From CAWJMD01 sp963700925 (GTDB taxonomy: Bacteria; Actinomycetota; Actinomycetes; Actinomycetales; CAWJMD01), in the NCBI GenBank assembly GCA_963700925.1, contig OY969553.1:2666001-2730000 (forward strand): 64,000 nt of DNA, in the 5' to 3' direction. Under the pieces are notes generated by a model. It made no database searches. It had not been told where the DNA came from and saw only the letters and a program-made list of their open reading frames with translations. The stretch's first letter is position 1. Each line of letters begins with the position of its first letter. Shown piece after piece: positions 42,508 to 51,386 of this stretch. A program made the position numbers and the translations under genes.

Positions 42508-42687
42508 TCACTTCGATCGGTTGTGACCCAGTAGTTGTGAGAGCCAGCCGCGGCGTGCTCGAGCCGTTGCGGCGTGCCCGGGGCAGCGCTGGGCGGGGGG
42601 TACACGCCTCATCACTTGATCGATGTGCTGGCCGCAGCCTGCCCAGGTGGTCTTGTGGCAGGTCTTGCAGGTGATTGTTCTGCACAT
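42508..42687 (-). CDS. Small Cys-rich protein, 59 residues
   Basis: Reads MCRTITCKTCHKTTWAGCGQ, then HIDQVMRRVPPAQRCPGH. Four cysteines plus two histidines could form a zinc site. The CxxxTCKxCxKTTWxGCGxH pattern recurs in small actinobacterial proteins of unknown role that I recall seeing annotated as hypothetical. A GGAAGG ribosome site is 10 bases upstream of the ATG. It lies 61 bases downstream of TauE in the persulfide cluster. Confidence 0.72.
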   Translation of the reverse strand: MCRTITCKTCHKTTWAGCGQHIDQVMRRVPPAQRCPGHAATARARRGWLSQLLGHNRSK

Positions 42688-42748
42688 GGGTTCTCGCCTT
42701 CCGGTAGTTGGCCAGGCGATCGCCAGGCTGAAGGGGGGAGCGCGTTGC

Positions 42749-43609
42749 CTAGTGCCGCGTGGCCTTTGTGTCGGACGATGCTGCCGTTCGGCGGTGCATC
42801 AGGGCCGCCGCCCCGAGGGCTGCGACCACGGTGATCCCGCCTGCCACGACGGGGAGCAGGTCGTCTGGGGTCTCTTGCAGGATGATGCCGGTGCCCATGA
42901 TCAGCACGAACCACCCGAAGCCCTTGCGCAGGTGCTCGGGGCTGACCTTCCCGGCGAGCCTGCCTCCAAGGAGGGCCCCAACGACTGCGGCGGTTGTGAC
43001 CGCGGCGGCAACGGCCCAGTCGATCTGGACGTCGGCGAGGTAGCCGGCGAGTCCGCCGAGGGACTTCATCGCGATGACGATCAGGGAGGTGCCCACGGCT
43101 ACGGGCATGGGCAGCCCACCGAGCAGGGCGAGTGCGGGGACGACGAGGAATCCGCCGCCGGCTCCGACGAGGCCTGTGACCAGGCCCACGACGAGGCCGT
43201 CGAGCAGGACGCGGGCTACCGGCAGCTGAGCGTGCACCTTGTCGGGGTCGGGCTCTTGTCGGCCGCGGAGCATCGCCGCCGCGGTGAGGACCATCATCAG
43301 GGCGAGGCCGATCAGCAGGATCTGGGCGGGCACGAAGTGCGATGCCCGCCCCCCGGCGTAGGCGCCCACGAGGCCGGCGCTGCCGAAGATGAGGCCGGTA
43401 CGCCACTGCACCCGTCCGGCGCGGGCGTGAAAGATCGCGCCGGCGGCACTGGTGGCCCCGACCACGAGCAGTGAGGTGGCGATCGCGGCCTTGGTCTCCA
43501 TGCCTGCGACATACACCAGCAGGGGCACGGTCAGGATCGACCCGCCTCCGCCCAGGAGTCCCAGCGTGACCCCGACCAGGACTGCCAGTGCGATGGTCAG
43601 CGGGATCAC
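42749..43609 (-). CDS. TauE/SafE-family sulfite/organosulfur exporter
   Basis: 286 residues, eight helices in two repeats: LGLLGGGGSILTVPLLVYVAG and VTGLVGAGGGFLVVPALALLGG, the hallmark GGGGxxxVPxL of TauE. It would move sulfite, thiosulfate or a sulfur acid out of the cell. GTG 43609 has AAAGGA upstream. The 16-base gap after the rhodanese gene and its place in a CstR cluster match staphylococcal cst operons, where a TauE partner is standard. Confidence 0.92.
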   Translation of the reverse strand: MIPLTIALAVLVGVTLGLLGGGGSILTVPLLVYVAGMETKAAIATSLLVVGATSAAGAIFHARAGRVQWRTGLIFGSAGLVGAYAGGRASHFVPAQILLIGLALMMVLTAAAMLRGRQEPDPDKVHAQLPVARVLLDGLVVGLVTGLVGAGGGFLVVPALALLGGLPMPVAVGTSLIVIAMKSLGGLAGYLADVQIDWAVAAAVTTAAVVGALLGGRLAGKVSPEHLRKGFGWFVLIMGTGIILQETPDDLLPVVAGGITVVAALGAAALMHRRTAASSDTKATRH

Positions 43610-43625
43610 CGGCGCGTCCTTTCCG

Positions 43626-44222
43626 TCATGCCAGGACCCGGGAGGCGGGAAGCCTGTCGAGGACGTCGGCGACTGCGGGCTCGGCCGGTCCGCGGTTGTA
43701 GGGCAGGCAGGCCAGCAAGGCGCCCATGGCGCAGGAGTCGGTGAGCGCGGAGTAGGTCAGTCCCGCCCCGATGCCGCCGGCCAGGAAACGGGCGGCAGGA
43801 ATTCGAAGGCTGGCCAGGACGCTGGCCAGGACCAGCGAACCTGCGGTCATTCGGACCCGGCGGTCCAGGGTCCAGCGGGAGTGGCCACGCACGACCTGCC
43901 CACCGCCTGCGTCGTAGGCGCCGACACCGCCGGCCTGGATGTGCAGGGTCTGCCCGCCGACCCCGGCCAGTCGCTGGCGTGCCTGCGAGGCTCGGGTGCC
44001 GCTCTGACAGACCAGGACGGCCTTGCGGTCTAGGCGTGCGGCGAACTCGGAGGCGTGCTCGCCGAGCAGGTTCAGTGGCACGTTGTAGGACCCGGCGATG
44101 TGGGCGGTCTGGAACTCGGCCGGGGTGCGGACGTCGATCGCTGTGAGGTCGTCGGGCTCGCGCGCCCAGTGGAGAACCGTCTCGGCGTCGACGGTGTCGG
44201 GTGTCGGGCTTGTGCCTGTCAT
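43626..44222 (-). CDS. Rhodanese with membrane-anchored YgaP-like C-terminus
   Basis: 198 residues. N-terminal rhodanese domain (AIDVRTPAEFQTAHIAGSYN; active Cys in LVCQSGTRA) followed by two helices of the DUF2892/YgaP type (SLVLASVLASLRIPAARFLAGG). It would carry sulfane sulfur as a persulfide near the membrane. ATG 44222. A TACCCCCTA-like half operator lies at 44238-44250. Confidence 0.92.
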   Translation of the reverse strand: MTGTSPTPDTVDAETVLHWAREPDDLTAIDVRTPAEFQTAHIAGSYNVPLNLLGEHASEFAARLDRKAVLVCQSGTRASQARQRLAGVGGQTLHIQAGGVGAYDAGGGQVVRGHSRWTLDRRVRMTAGSLVLASVLASLRIPAARFLAGGIGAGLTYSALTDSCAMGALLACLPYNRGPAEPAVADVLDRLPASRVLA

Positions 44223-44293
44223 CAGGGTGGCCTTCGAATAGGGGGTAGACCGAACGGGCGCGCAGTTCCGGCGCGGACGGGGCGATTCGGGCG

Positions 44294-45664
44294 TCAGGAG
44301 GCCTCGGCCGGGCTGTGTGCCTCGAGGCCCGCGTCCTTGGCGTTGTCGTAGGCGTCGTTGACCAGGACCAGCTCGCGTCCTGGGGCATCGAGCAGTGAGG
44401 CTGCGACCGAGGCCCGGTAGCCGGAACCACAGTGGATCCAGACCTCGCCCGAGGGGACCTCGTCGAGACGCTCGGTGAGTTGGTGCAGGGGGATGTGCTG
44501 AGAGCCGGGGATGTGGCCTGCGGCGTGCTCGTCATCGCGACGGGTATCTAGCAGGTGGACCGGCTGCTGGGTTTGGGCTCGGATGAGTCCGGCGAAGTCG
44601 CTGACCCGGTAGGAGCGCAGCGGAGCACCGTCAGTGAGGTCCTCGATGTTGCCGACCGCGGCACCGGCCAGGTCGTCGACACCGATACGCACCAGCTCCC
44701 GTCGCGCGCTCGCGATCTGCTGCTCGTCCTGGCCGATCAGCGTCAGCGGGGTCCCGTAGGAGTACAGCCACCCCAGGTAGGTCACGAAGTCGTCCGACAG
44801 CTCGAACCCCAACGACCCGGCGAGGTGCCCGGCCGCGAAGGCCGTGCGCTCCCGTAGGTCCACCACCCACTCCCCGGCCTCGATGCGGGCCCGTAGCTGA
44901 GCGGGGTCGACCGGCTCGGGCATGGACAGGTCCACCGGGGAAGGGCCCTGCCGGTTCATCGGTCCCATGTGTGCGTAGTAGGCCGGGTAGGCGCCCAGAC
45001 CGGCCAGCAGCGTGTCGACGTAGTCCTGCTCGTCCTGCTTCAGTGCGGGGTTGGTCCTCTGCTGCTCACCGACCGTCGAGGCGTCCCCGCTGGTGGGGGT
45101 GGCGGAGCAGAAGCTGCCGAAACCGTGGGTCGGGAAGACCTCGGCGTCCGCCGGTAGTTCACGGGCGAGTCGGCGGACCGAGTGGTACTGGTCGTGGGTC
45201 AAGCCCACGGTGTCCGCGTCGCTGACGAGGTCCGTTCGTCCTGTGGACCCGTACAGCATCGACCCTCCGGTGAACACCGCCCGCACCCCTTGCTCGGTCT
45301 CCAGCACGTAGCTCACGTGGTGGTGGGTGTGGCCCGGGGTGTACAGCACACGCAGGCGCATCTCCCCGGCAGTGAAGATGTCGCCGTCCCCGGCCGGGAG
45401 GTGGTCGAAGGCGACATCGCTGCCGGAGGGGACGAGGTAGGCCGCGCCGGTGCGCCGGGCAAGGTCCAGGCCACCGCTGACGTAGTCGTTGTGCACGTGG
45501 GTCTCCAGCACGTGGCTCACCCGCAGCTTGAGCCGGGCGGCCAGATCGAGGACCCGGTCGATATCACGCTGCGGGTCGACCACGACCGCCCGCTGGCCGT
45601 CGTGCGCCAGGTAGCTGCGGTCGCCCAGGCTGGATGTCTCGATCGTCAGGATGTCGATTGCCAT
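44294..45664 (-). CDS. Metallo-beta-lactamase fold persulfide dioxygenase fused to two rhodanese domains
   Basis: 456 residues. Metal motif ETHVHNDYVSG, TPGHTHHHVSY and the distal His in FPTHGFGSFC identify the ETHE1/CstB-type MBL fold, whose mononuclear iron oxidises persulfide to sulfite/thiosulfate. The first rhodanese repeat (about residues 255-355, VVDLRERTAFAAGHLAGSLG) lacks an active Cys. The second (about 360-450) has Cys in WIHCGSGYRA. This is the layout of CstB. The upstream region 45669-45692 contains ATACCC..CCCCGTA, similar to the CstR operator. Confidence 0.93.
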   Translation of the reverse strand: MAIDILTIETSSLGDRSYLAHDGQRAVVVDPQRDIDRVLDLAARLKLRVSHVLETHVHNDYVSGGLDLARRTGAAYLVPSGSDVAFDHLPAGDGDIFTAGEMRLRVLYTPGHTHHHVSYVLETEQGVRAVFTGGSMLYGSTGRTDLVSDADTVGLTHDQYHSVRRLARELPADAEVFPTHGFGSFCSATPTSGDASTVGEQQRTNPALKQDEQDYVDTLLAGLGAYPAYYAHMGPMNRQGPSPVDLSMPEPVDPAQLRARIEAGEWVVDLRERTAFAAGHLAGSLGFELSDDFVTYLGWLYSYGTPLTLIGQDEQQIASARRELVRIGVDDLAGAAVGNIEDLTDGAPLRSYRVSDFAGLIRAQTQQPVHLLDTRRDDEHAAGHIPGSQHIPLHQLTERLDEVPSGEVWIHCGSGYRASVAASLLDAPGRELVLVNDAYDNAKDAGLEAHSPAEAS

Positions 45665-45715
45665 GCGGCACCTTCCGTACGGGGTAGGGTATCTTGCGGC
45701 GAAATGTGTGGTGCG

Positions 45716-46033
45716 TCAGAGGACACGGCCGACCTGACCTGCTGGTGTGATCACCGGGAGGCCCGCCTCCGCCCAGGCGGTCAACCCGCCCTCCAGATCG
45801 TGCGCTGAACGGCCCGAGACGTGGAGCAGGCGCGCTGCCTGTGCAGACCTGGCGCCGCTGCGGCAGACCGTCACAACGGGCGCGGCCGGGTCGAGCTCGG
45901 TCACCCGAGAAGCCAGTTGGCCGAGCGGGATGTGGACGGCGCCCTCGATCCGGCCGGCCGACCACTCATCATCATCGCGGACATCGACTATCTGCACCTG
46001 GTCGCGCTGTGAGAACGCTTCGGTGGCATCCAT
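45716..46033 (-). CDS. Single-domain rhodanese
   Basis: 105 residues: IVDVRDDDEWSAGRIEGAVH, active Cys in VTVCRSGARSAQAARLL, C-terminal LEGGLTAWAEAGLPV. Sulfur transfer between low-molecular thiols and protein persulfides, feeding the CstB-like enzyme downstream. ATG 46033. Confidence 0.93.
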   Translation of the reverse strand: MDATEAFSQRDQVQIVDVRDDDEWSAGRIEGAVHIPLGQLASRVTELDPAAPVVTVCRSGARSAQAARLLHVSGRSAHDLEGGLTAWAEAGLPVITPAGQVGRVL

Positions 46034-46103
46034 AGTTGTTGACCTTCCTGCGTGCTGGTGGGGTGGTGCGGCGGTCCGAGCTTGGTTGCGGGGTCGGCGG
46101 CAG

Positions 46104-46493
46104 TCAGTGGCTCAGCGTGTCCAGCACCGCCTGCAAGCGGGTGGACGCTTCGTCGGCTACCGGCTGCAAGGGAGGCAGACCGGTGAGGGAGGCCATGATC
46201 TGCGGGTCCAGAATCTGAACCCTGGAGCTGGCCCCGTGACCGCTCACGACCACGTTGCACGGCAGCAGCACGCCGATGCTGCGATCGATCTCCAGTGCCT
46301 GGTGCGCAAGGTCAGGGTTGCAGGCGCCAAGGATCAGGTACGGCTCCATCTCCAGGCCGCGCTTGTCCCGCAATGTGGCCTGGACGTCGATCTCACTCAG
46401 GACGCCGAAGCCCTGCTCCTGCAGGGCCGCACGCGTTCGGCTGACCGCGTCCTCAAACGGGACGCTGACGTCGATGCTGCGCTCGTACGACAT
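46104..46493 (-). CDS. DUF302 protein
   Basis: 129 residues of the DUF302 family: FEDAVSRTRAALQEQGFGVLSEIDV, DKRGLEMEPYLILGACNP and SIGVLLPCNVVV. The conserved Cys in GACNP and PCNV are typical. The function is not established. DUF302 genes often lie with sulfur and metal stress genes. ATG 46493 follows GAGGAGTGCACC. Confidence 0.9.
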   Translation of the reverse strand: MSYERSIDVSVPFEDAVSRTRAALQEQGFGVLSEIDVQATLRDKRGLEMEPYLILGACNPDLAHQALEIDRSIGVLLPCNVVVSGHGASSRVQILDPQIMASLTGLPPLQPVADEASTRLQAVLDTLSH

Positions 46494-46537
46494 GGTGCAC
46501 TCCTCGAAGTCGGTGGTGTTCCTACGTGCAGGGGGGC

Positions 46538-46804
46538 TCAGGCCAGGGACAGGAACAGCTTCTCCAACTCCGTCTCGTCCAGACGCCGACTGCCCTCGTC
46601 GTCGTTGACCAAGCACTGGCGCATGCCGGTAGCGATGATCTTGAAGCCGGCCCTGTCCAAGGCGCGCGATACCGCCGCGAGCTGGGTCACGACCTCCGAG
46701 CAGTCCCGGCCGTCCTCAATCATCTTGATGATGCCGCCGACCTGACCCTGCACGCGCTTGAGTCGCGACAGCACATCACCCAGCTGGGTTGTGTCCACGT
46801 CCAT
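46538..46804 (-). CDS. CsoR/FrmR-superfamily persulfide sensor (CstR-like)
   Basis: 88 residues, all-helical DUF156 repressor. LSRLKRVQGQVGGIIKMIED is the signature helix. Cys in GRDCSEVV and MRQCLVND form the sensing pair. The His four residues before the second Cys in copper-sensing CsoR is Gly here (ATGMRQC), which favours a persulfide sensor like CstR over a Cu(I) sensor. ATG 46804 has GGAGG upstream. The operator TACCCCCGGGGGTA lies 17 bases before the start. It would derepress the cluster on sulfide/persulfide stress. Confidence 0.92.
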   Translation of the reverse strand: MDVDTTQLGDVLSRLKRVQGQVGGIIKMIEDGRDCSEVVTQLAAVSRALDRAGFKIIATGMRQCLVNDDEGSRRLDETELEKLFLSLA

Positions 46805-47169
46805 CTCTACCTCCAGTCGATACCCCCGGGGGTACACGTTACAGTACGACTTGGAGCAAGGCGAACCAACGAGACGGGGGCCACATTGCCAACTTGCTAG
46901 GGCCAGACGCGGTGGCCATATCAAGCCGTCATGCGGGGCCCGTTCAAGTTGACACAACCGACCAAGACTTCCTCCCGCCGTGGGCCGGAGGGCTACTCCT
47001 TCTCGCCTACGCCGCGGCCACCTGCACAGCGGGAGCAGTCCTCACTCGCAGTCGAGACATCACCTGAGGTCGCGACATCTTTGCGCTTGCCCGGGGACTG
47101 CTCCGCCCTTGTCATGGCCAGGGTCGTGGTGGCAGGTCGCCGCGGGAGGAAAAATTGGCTTACCGCTTC
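46805..47169. other. 365-bp region without a gene
   Basis: Apart from the operator and presumably the promoter of the minus-strand cluster, nothing recognisable. Confidence 0.4.
46821..46834. promoter_or_regulatory. CsoR/CstR operator
   Basis: TACCCCCGGGGGTA, a perfect palindrome in the G-tract type known for CsoR-family repressors, directly before the regulator gene. Confidence 0.85.
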
Positions 47170-47530
47170 ATCGCCCGCAAGGCGTGGAAACCCCGACCCG
47201 GCCCGTGGCGGATCGGAGGCCCAACTCCTGCAGGGTCGCGGCGACGAGACTCGAGCTGTACCCCTCGTTGCTCACGACAACTACGCGCACATCGGTGTCG
47301 GTGATGATCGACAACCGGTATAGCGATGTCGGGTCGAGTCGCCGCTCGAGGACGTTGCGGTCGACCACGATCGCCCCGGGCAGACCGCCGTCGCGCTGAC
47401 GCTGCTCGCTGGGCCGTACGTCGATCACGACCGAGGCCGCCCTCGACCTCGGCCGCGAGGTCCTGCGCCTCGACTCGGTCGAGACCGCTCCGCGCGCGCG
47501 AGTAGACGTCGATGGCTGCGGAATCGGCTC
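47170..47530 (-). pseudogene. Rhodanese-like gene, frameshifted and lacking the active Cys
   Basis: One frame gives IDVYSRARSGLDRVEAQDLA. A shifted frame continues with VVIDVRPSEQRQRDGGLPGA, IVVDRNVLERRLDP and VVVVSNEGYSSSLVAATLQE. In intact relatives the last block reads VVxCxEGYxSSLAA, so the expected Cys is Ser here. The end after LRSATGRVG is also broken. The gene is dead and separate from the persulfide operon. Confidence 0.75.
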
Positions 47531-48234
47531 ATGGCCGCCTCCTTCCTTCAATGCTAGGAGCGACGACCGCCCGGTGATGGCGTTACGTCGGCACACCCCG
47601 ACTCGGGACCAACCTCGGCTGAGGCGTACCTGCACGCTGGGTCAGCAAGGCCGCTCGACTGATCGGCGGTGTCACGTCGGGACCGAGGCAGCTTGAGGAC
47701 GGGGCGCACGTCCTGACCACTTCGTCGTCGACGGCCGAGACCGAGGATGAGATCACGCCCGATGGCGTTCAGCTGCCAGGGATTAGTGCACCGTCCTGAT
47801 AACGCCTACTCCCAGCCTTCGGCCACCACCGCGGCCTGATGAATGCCATCGATGCCACCATGCTCGGCGCGACCTGGCAACGCTCATCCGTCAACATCGT
47901 GGTTGGCGGGAGGGTCCCGCCGGTGTCACCTCCGCCGTTGAGGGAGGACCTTGGCAGCGTGGCCTGAGAGGCCCAGCGGCAGACGTGTCCCTCTCAACGG
48001 TGGCACCATCGCCAAGACGGCATGATGAACCACGACGCAGAGCAACACGCGGAAGCGAGTTACACCACGTCAGTGGACGTCACCAACGACGACGCCCTTC
48101 GACTGAGGGGCGTCTTCGCACGTCAGAGGGTGTTTCCGGGTGGGGGACCGGCATTCTGGCGGCACCTGTTCGGTGCCTACTGGGCGCGCCGCGGGCCGGT
48201 CCATCGGTGGGCGAGGGTCCAACTTGGGGGTCTG
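47531..48234. other. 704-bp degenerate region
   Basis: No gene could be recognised. A hairpin GACGCCC...GGGCGTC at about 48088-48112, followed by TTCGCACGTCAGAG, mirrors the sequence after the tRNA-Thr terminator at 8180-8195. Confidence 0.45.
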
Positions 48235-48470
48235 AGCGGCGTCCGATCCGAAGATCTCGTTCATGGCGACGCCCCCAGTTTGGATGACGGGACGGATCTG
48301 GTGGCGGCATACGGTCTCGGTGACAGATGTCGACCTGACCCGCGACGAGCACGACAACCTGCACGCCAGGCTCCTCGACGTGGGTGCCCGGCCGGTCCGG
48401 GATCGCCTACGCGAGGTTGGTTCACAAGCACTCCGCCCTTCTCGACCGACACGTTCGCGACCCAAACGTC
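48235..48470 (-). pseudogene. Integrase C-terminal remnant at the right end of the accessory region
   Basis: TSVTETVCRHQIRPVIQTGG and VAMNEIFG match the C-terminus of the integrase at 14964-16103 (TSVSELVYRHQIRPV...MDEIFG). The nucleophile Tyr is replaced by Cys (VCRH against VYRH). Upstream frames are scrambled. It marks an old integration event. Confidence 0.8.
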
Positions 48471-48566
48471 CCGAGCGGGGACTGGTTCTCCGGTTCCGTA
48501 ACGATTTCCCTACGCTGTCTTGAGAGGGTCAGTGAAGAGAACACCACCACGCCAGAAAGGTTGTCG

Positions 48567-49778
48567 ATGACCACATCCGGCACGCCGCTGGTCCCTCGCG
48601 CCGAAGCTAGGTGGCGGTCGGTCCTCGCGGTCGTGCTGTACGTCGTCGGCGTGGCCAGCATGGGCGTCACCGTGGCATCGACGTGGTTCGCAGGCGGCGG
48701 CAGCCGCGACGGCGCGGCGTGGCCCATCTACATCACGTTCTTCACCTACGCGACCGTCGGCCTGCTGATCCTCGCCCGGCAGCCCGGAAACCGCGTGGGC
48801 TGGCTCGTCGGCGCTGTGGGCTTCTTCCCGATGCTAGGCGGACTCGCGGAGAGGTACGTCGAACGCGTCCCCGACTGGCCGCTCTCCGACGTCGCGCGGT
48901 GGTACGGCACGTGGTACTTCTTTGCCGCGATGTGGACGCTGCCGCTGCTGTTCCTGCTGTTCCCCGACGGCCGGCCCGCGTCGCGGAGGTGGCGCTGGCC
49001 GGTGCTGGTCGTCGGAATCTCAGTGGTCGCGCAGCTGATGCGCTACATGGCCGGCCCGGGTGACTGCGTCGACGGGGCCTGCGGGAGCGACGACAACCCG
49101 TTTCAGCCGGCCGTGCTGCAGCCGTTCATGCCCCTGCTGGACGTGATCGGGGCGGGCGGCTTCGTCCTTGGGCTCCTGGCCGGCGTCGCGTCGCTGGCCT
49201 TGCGCTTCCACCGGGCTCGCGGTGTGGAGCGTCAGCAGGTCAAGTGGTTCGCTGGCACCGTTCTCCTGGCTCTGCTGCTGTTCGCTGTGTCGACCTGGAT
49301 CCCCGCGGTGTGGCTCTCTGACGCCGTGGGCAACGGGTTGTTTGCGGTGGCGGTGATCATGCCGGCAGTGGGCGTCGCCGTCGCGGTGCTGCGCTACCGG
49401 CTCTACGACCTCGACCGGCTGATCAGCCGTACGCTCTCCTACGGCCTGCTGACCGCCCTCCTGCTCGGCGTCTACCTCGCGCTCGTCGCAGCGGCGACGT
49501 GGTTGCTCCCCGGTGGCTCCTCACTTGCCGTCGCCGCCTCCACCCTTGCCGTTGCCGCGCTTTTCCAGCGGCTGCGCCGGCGGCTGCAGTCACTCGTGGA
49601 CCGTCGCTTCAACCGTGCACGCTACGACGCCGCGCGCACCCTCGAGGACTTCAGCGCCTGGCTTCGTGCGGAGGTCGACCTCGACGCCGTACGCACCGAC
49701 CTGCTCGCCGTCGTCGACCAGACCCTCGAACCCACACACACGTCACTCTGGCTGCGTCCCGGCCGGGACTCGTCTTGA
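48567..49778 (+). CDS. Membrane sensor-like protein without kinase domain
   Basis: 403 residues with about nine hydrophobic helices (LAVVLYVVGVASMGVTVAST, FFTYATVGLLILA, LPLLFLLFPDG, GGFVLGLLAGVASLAL, VLLALLLFAVSTWIPAVW and others) and a soluble C-terminal part (LQSLVDRRFNRARYDAARTL...TLEPTHTSLWLRPGRD). The fold resembles the N-terminal input region of actinobacterial NarL-type sensor kinases, but no HisKA_3 or ATPase domain follows. Proteins of this length exist in relatives, so it may be complete. ATG 48567 has AAAGG upstream. Confidence 0.75.
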   Translation: MTTSGTPLVPRAEARWRSVLAVVLYVVGVASMGVTVASTWFAGGGSRDGAAWPIYITFFTYATVGLLILARQPGNRVGWLVGAVGFFPMLGGLAERYVERVPDWPLSDVARWYGTWYFFAAMWTLPLLFLLFPDGRPASRRWRWPVLVVGISVVAQLMRYMAGPGDCVDGACGSDDNPFQPAVLQPFMPLLDVIGAGGFVLGLLAGVASLALRFHRARGVERQQVKWFAGTVLLALLLFAVSTWIPAVWLSDAVGNGLFAVAVIMPAVGVAVAVLRYRLYDLDRLISRTLSYGLLTALLLGVYLALVAAATWLLPGGSSLAVAASTLAVAALFQRLRRRLQSLVDRRFNRARYDAARTLEDFSAWLRAEVDLDAVRTDLLAVVDQTLEPTHTSLWLRPGRDSS

Positions 49779-49817
49779 CGGGGGCGGCGGACCACCTCGC
49801 CTGGGCTCACCTTTGGG

Positions 49818-50726
49818 TCAGATGGCGATGATGATCTTGCCCAGTGCCTGCCCCGTCTGCAGGTAGCGGATGGCTTGTGGCACCTCGTCCAACGAGAACG
49901 TCTTGGCGATGATCGGCGTGAGCTCACCAGCTTCCAGGTGTGCTCACAGGTCAGCCATCGAGTCCGTCTTGTCGGGCAGCGTGAAGTTGATGGGCGGAAG
50001 TTGTTTCCTGAACGGCGCCATGGCAACCAGTCCGAGAACGCGCGGCACGCTGCCCAGCCACCGGCCGGCTGTGTCTCCGAACCCGTCGTGCCCGATGAGC
50101 ACGTAGGACCCGTCGGAGTGAGTGAACGCCTGCACTTCCGGAAGGAGTGGTTGCCGACGACATCGAAGATCAGGTGGTACCTCTGGTGGCCTCGGGTGAG
50201 GTCCTCCTGAGTGAAGTCGATGACGTCGGCGGCTCCGAGTGAGCGGATCATGTCCAGCTTGCGGGCGCCGTCGACGCCGGTCACGGTCGCCCCCTTGTGC
50301 AGGGCGACAGGCCGGACGTGGGGACGGCCGCTGCCTGTTCGAAAGTGACGTTGCCCGGCTTCGGCGCCAGGGCGTTTCTGAGGCACGCACACGTACTCGG
50401 CGAAGGCGCCTCCGTTGTGCCACTGGTAGCCGTGACGGTCTCGCCGAAGACCTCGTCCTTCGACCGGAACTGGGTGACGTCGCGGCCCACCGCGTCGACG
50501 TGCCCGGCGACGTCCGTCCCTGGCACACGGTTCTTCAGCCCCCTGACACCTGACCCCATCAGCCGCAGGACGTAGGGACGTCCACTTACCACGTGCCACA
50601 CGCCTGGTGGACGGAAGCAGCGCGAACTCGAACAAGCACCTCGTCGTCGCCGGCGACCGGCTTGTCGACCTCCTGGACCTGGAGGAAGTCTGCTGATCCG
50701 TACCTGTCCTGCACGACGGCCTTCAT
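49818..50726 (-). pseudogene. NADPH:quinone oxidoreductase / zinc-type alcohol dehydrogenase, decayed
   Basis: MDR-family blocks occur in order but in different frames: MKAVVQDRYGSADFLQVQEV at the start, VPGTDVAGHVDAVGRDVTQF, GNVTFEQAAAVPTSGLS, VTGVDGARKLDMIRSLGAAD with VIDF, HLIFDVVGNHSF, and VPQAIRYLQTG with GKIIIAI at the end. At least four frameshifts and a premature stop separate them. It is a clear former reductase gene. Confidence 0.85.
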
Positions 50727-50778
50727 GGCGTGACCGTATGCCCGGGTCATGCCGGGGTGTGCCCCAACTGTGCCTGCG

Positions 50779-51258
50779 TCAGTATCGCTGGACGAGCGTG
50801 AAGTGCCCCTGGTCGTCCTCGAACTCGACCGTCATGTCGCTGTCCATCCCGTCCACCGTGCCGGTGCACGAGACCTCAGCTCCGGCCTCGATGACGACCG
50901 TGTCGGCGCACTCGATGTTTCGATGCGTGCTCCAGTCGTTCTCGAGGACGCGCTCGACCTCGCGGGTGAGGCGCTCGCCCGTGTACGTCTGACCGTCCAC
51001 GACCTGCGGAGCAGTGCCGGTGAGGGTGTACTCGTCCGACATGAAGTCCTCTCCGGGCATACCCATGAACAACGAGCCCATCGCCATCTGGATGAACCAC
51101 ATGGTGGCGATGCCGAGCACGCCGAGCAGCGCGACGATGCTGAGCACCAGGGCGGTGATCGCGACTCCGTTGCGGCGCAGTGGCGTTGCGGGGGCCAACG
51201 TGAACGCCGCGGCCGGATGGACGGGGGGCGCGGCAAACGCCTGATAGGGGTCGGTCAT
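50779..51258 (-). CDS. DUF4190/DUF4333 membrane protein
   Basis: 159 residues. Two N-terminal helices (NGVAITALVLSIVALLGVLG; TMWFIQMAMGSLFMG) and a C-terminal DUF4333-like domain (LTREVERVLENDW, CADTVVIEAGAEVSCTGTVD, DMTVEFEDDQGHFTL) exposed outside. Function unknown; a stress or cell-wall related role is guessed for such proteins. Confidence 0.75.
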   Translation of the reverse strand: MTDPYQAFAAPPVHPAAAFTLAPATPLRRNGVAITALVLSIVALLGVLGIATMWFIQMAMGSLFMGMPGEDFMSDEYTLTGTAPQVVDGQTYTGERLTREVERVLENDWSTHRNIECADTVVIEAGAEVSCTGTVDGMDSDMTVEFEDDQGHFTLVQRY

Positions 51259-51386
51259 CGCGGCTTCTCCTCAGACGGAGCGGCCCAGTGCCGCACGAGT
51301 GGTCATCGATCTGCTGAGTGCCGGCCTTGAGAGCTGAAGCCCCGCGGCGCCTTGGGCGTCGCCACATCAGATCGATGGACTCGCCG

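Larger units (their letters stand above)
28357..48470. mobile_element. Probable second, stacked element next to island 1 (limits uncertain)
   Basis: Starts at the internal tRNA copy with an integrase C-terminus pointing at it and ends near another integrase remnant at 48.2-48.5 kb. The second remnant is preceded by a hairpin plus TTCGCACGTCAGAG-like bases that also follow the tRNA terminator. Cargo is the second catabolic module, a metal transporter and the persulfide cluster. I could not find a third tRNA 3'-end copy, so the right limit is an inference. Confidence 0.45.

Noticed and set aside
8107..48470. A conjugative element or prophage
   Set aside because: No relaxase, type IV secretion, FtsK-like, capsid, terminase or replication gene is visible.
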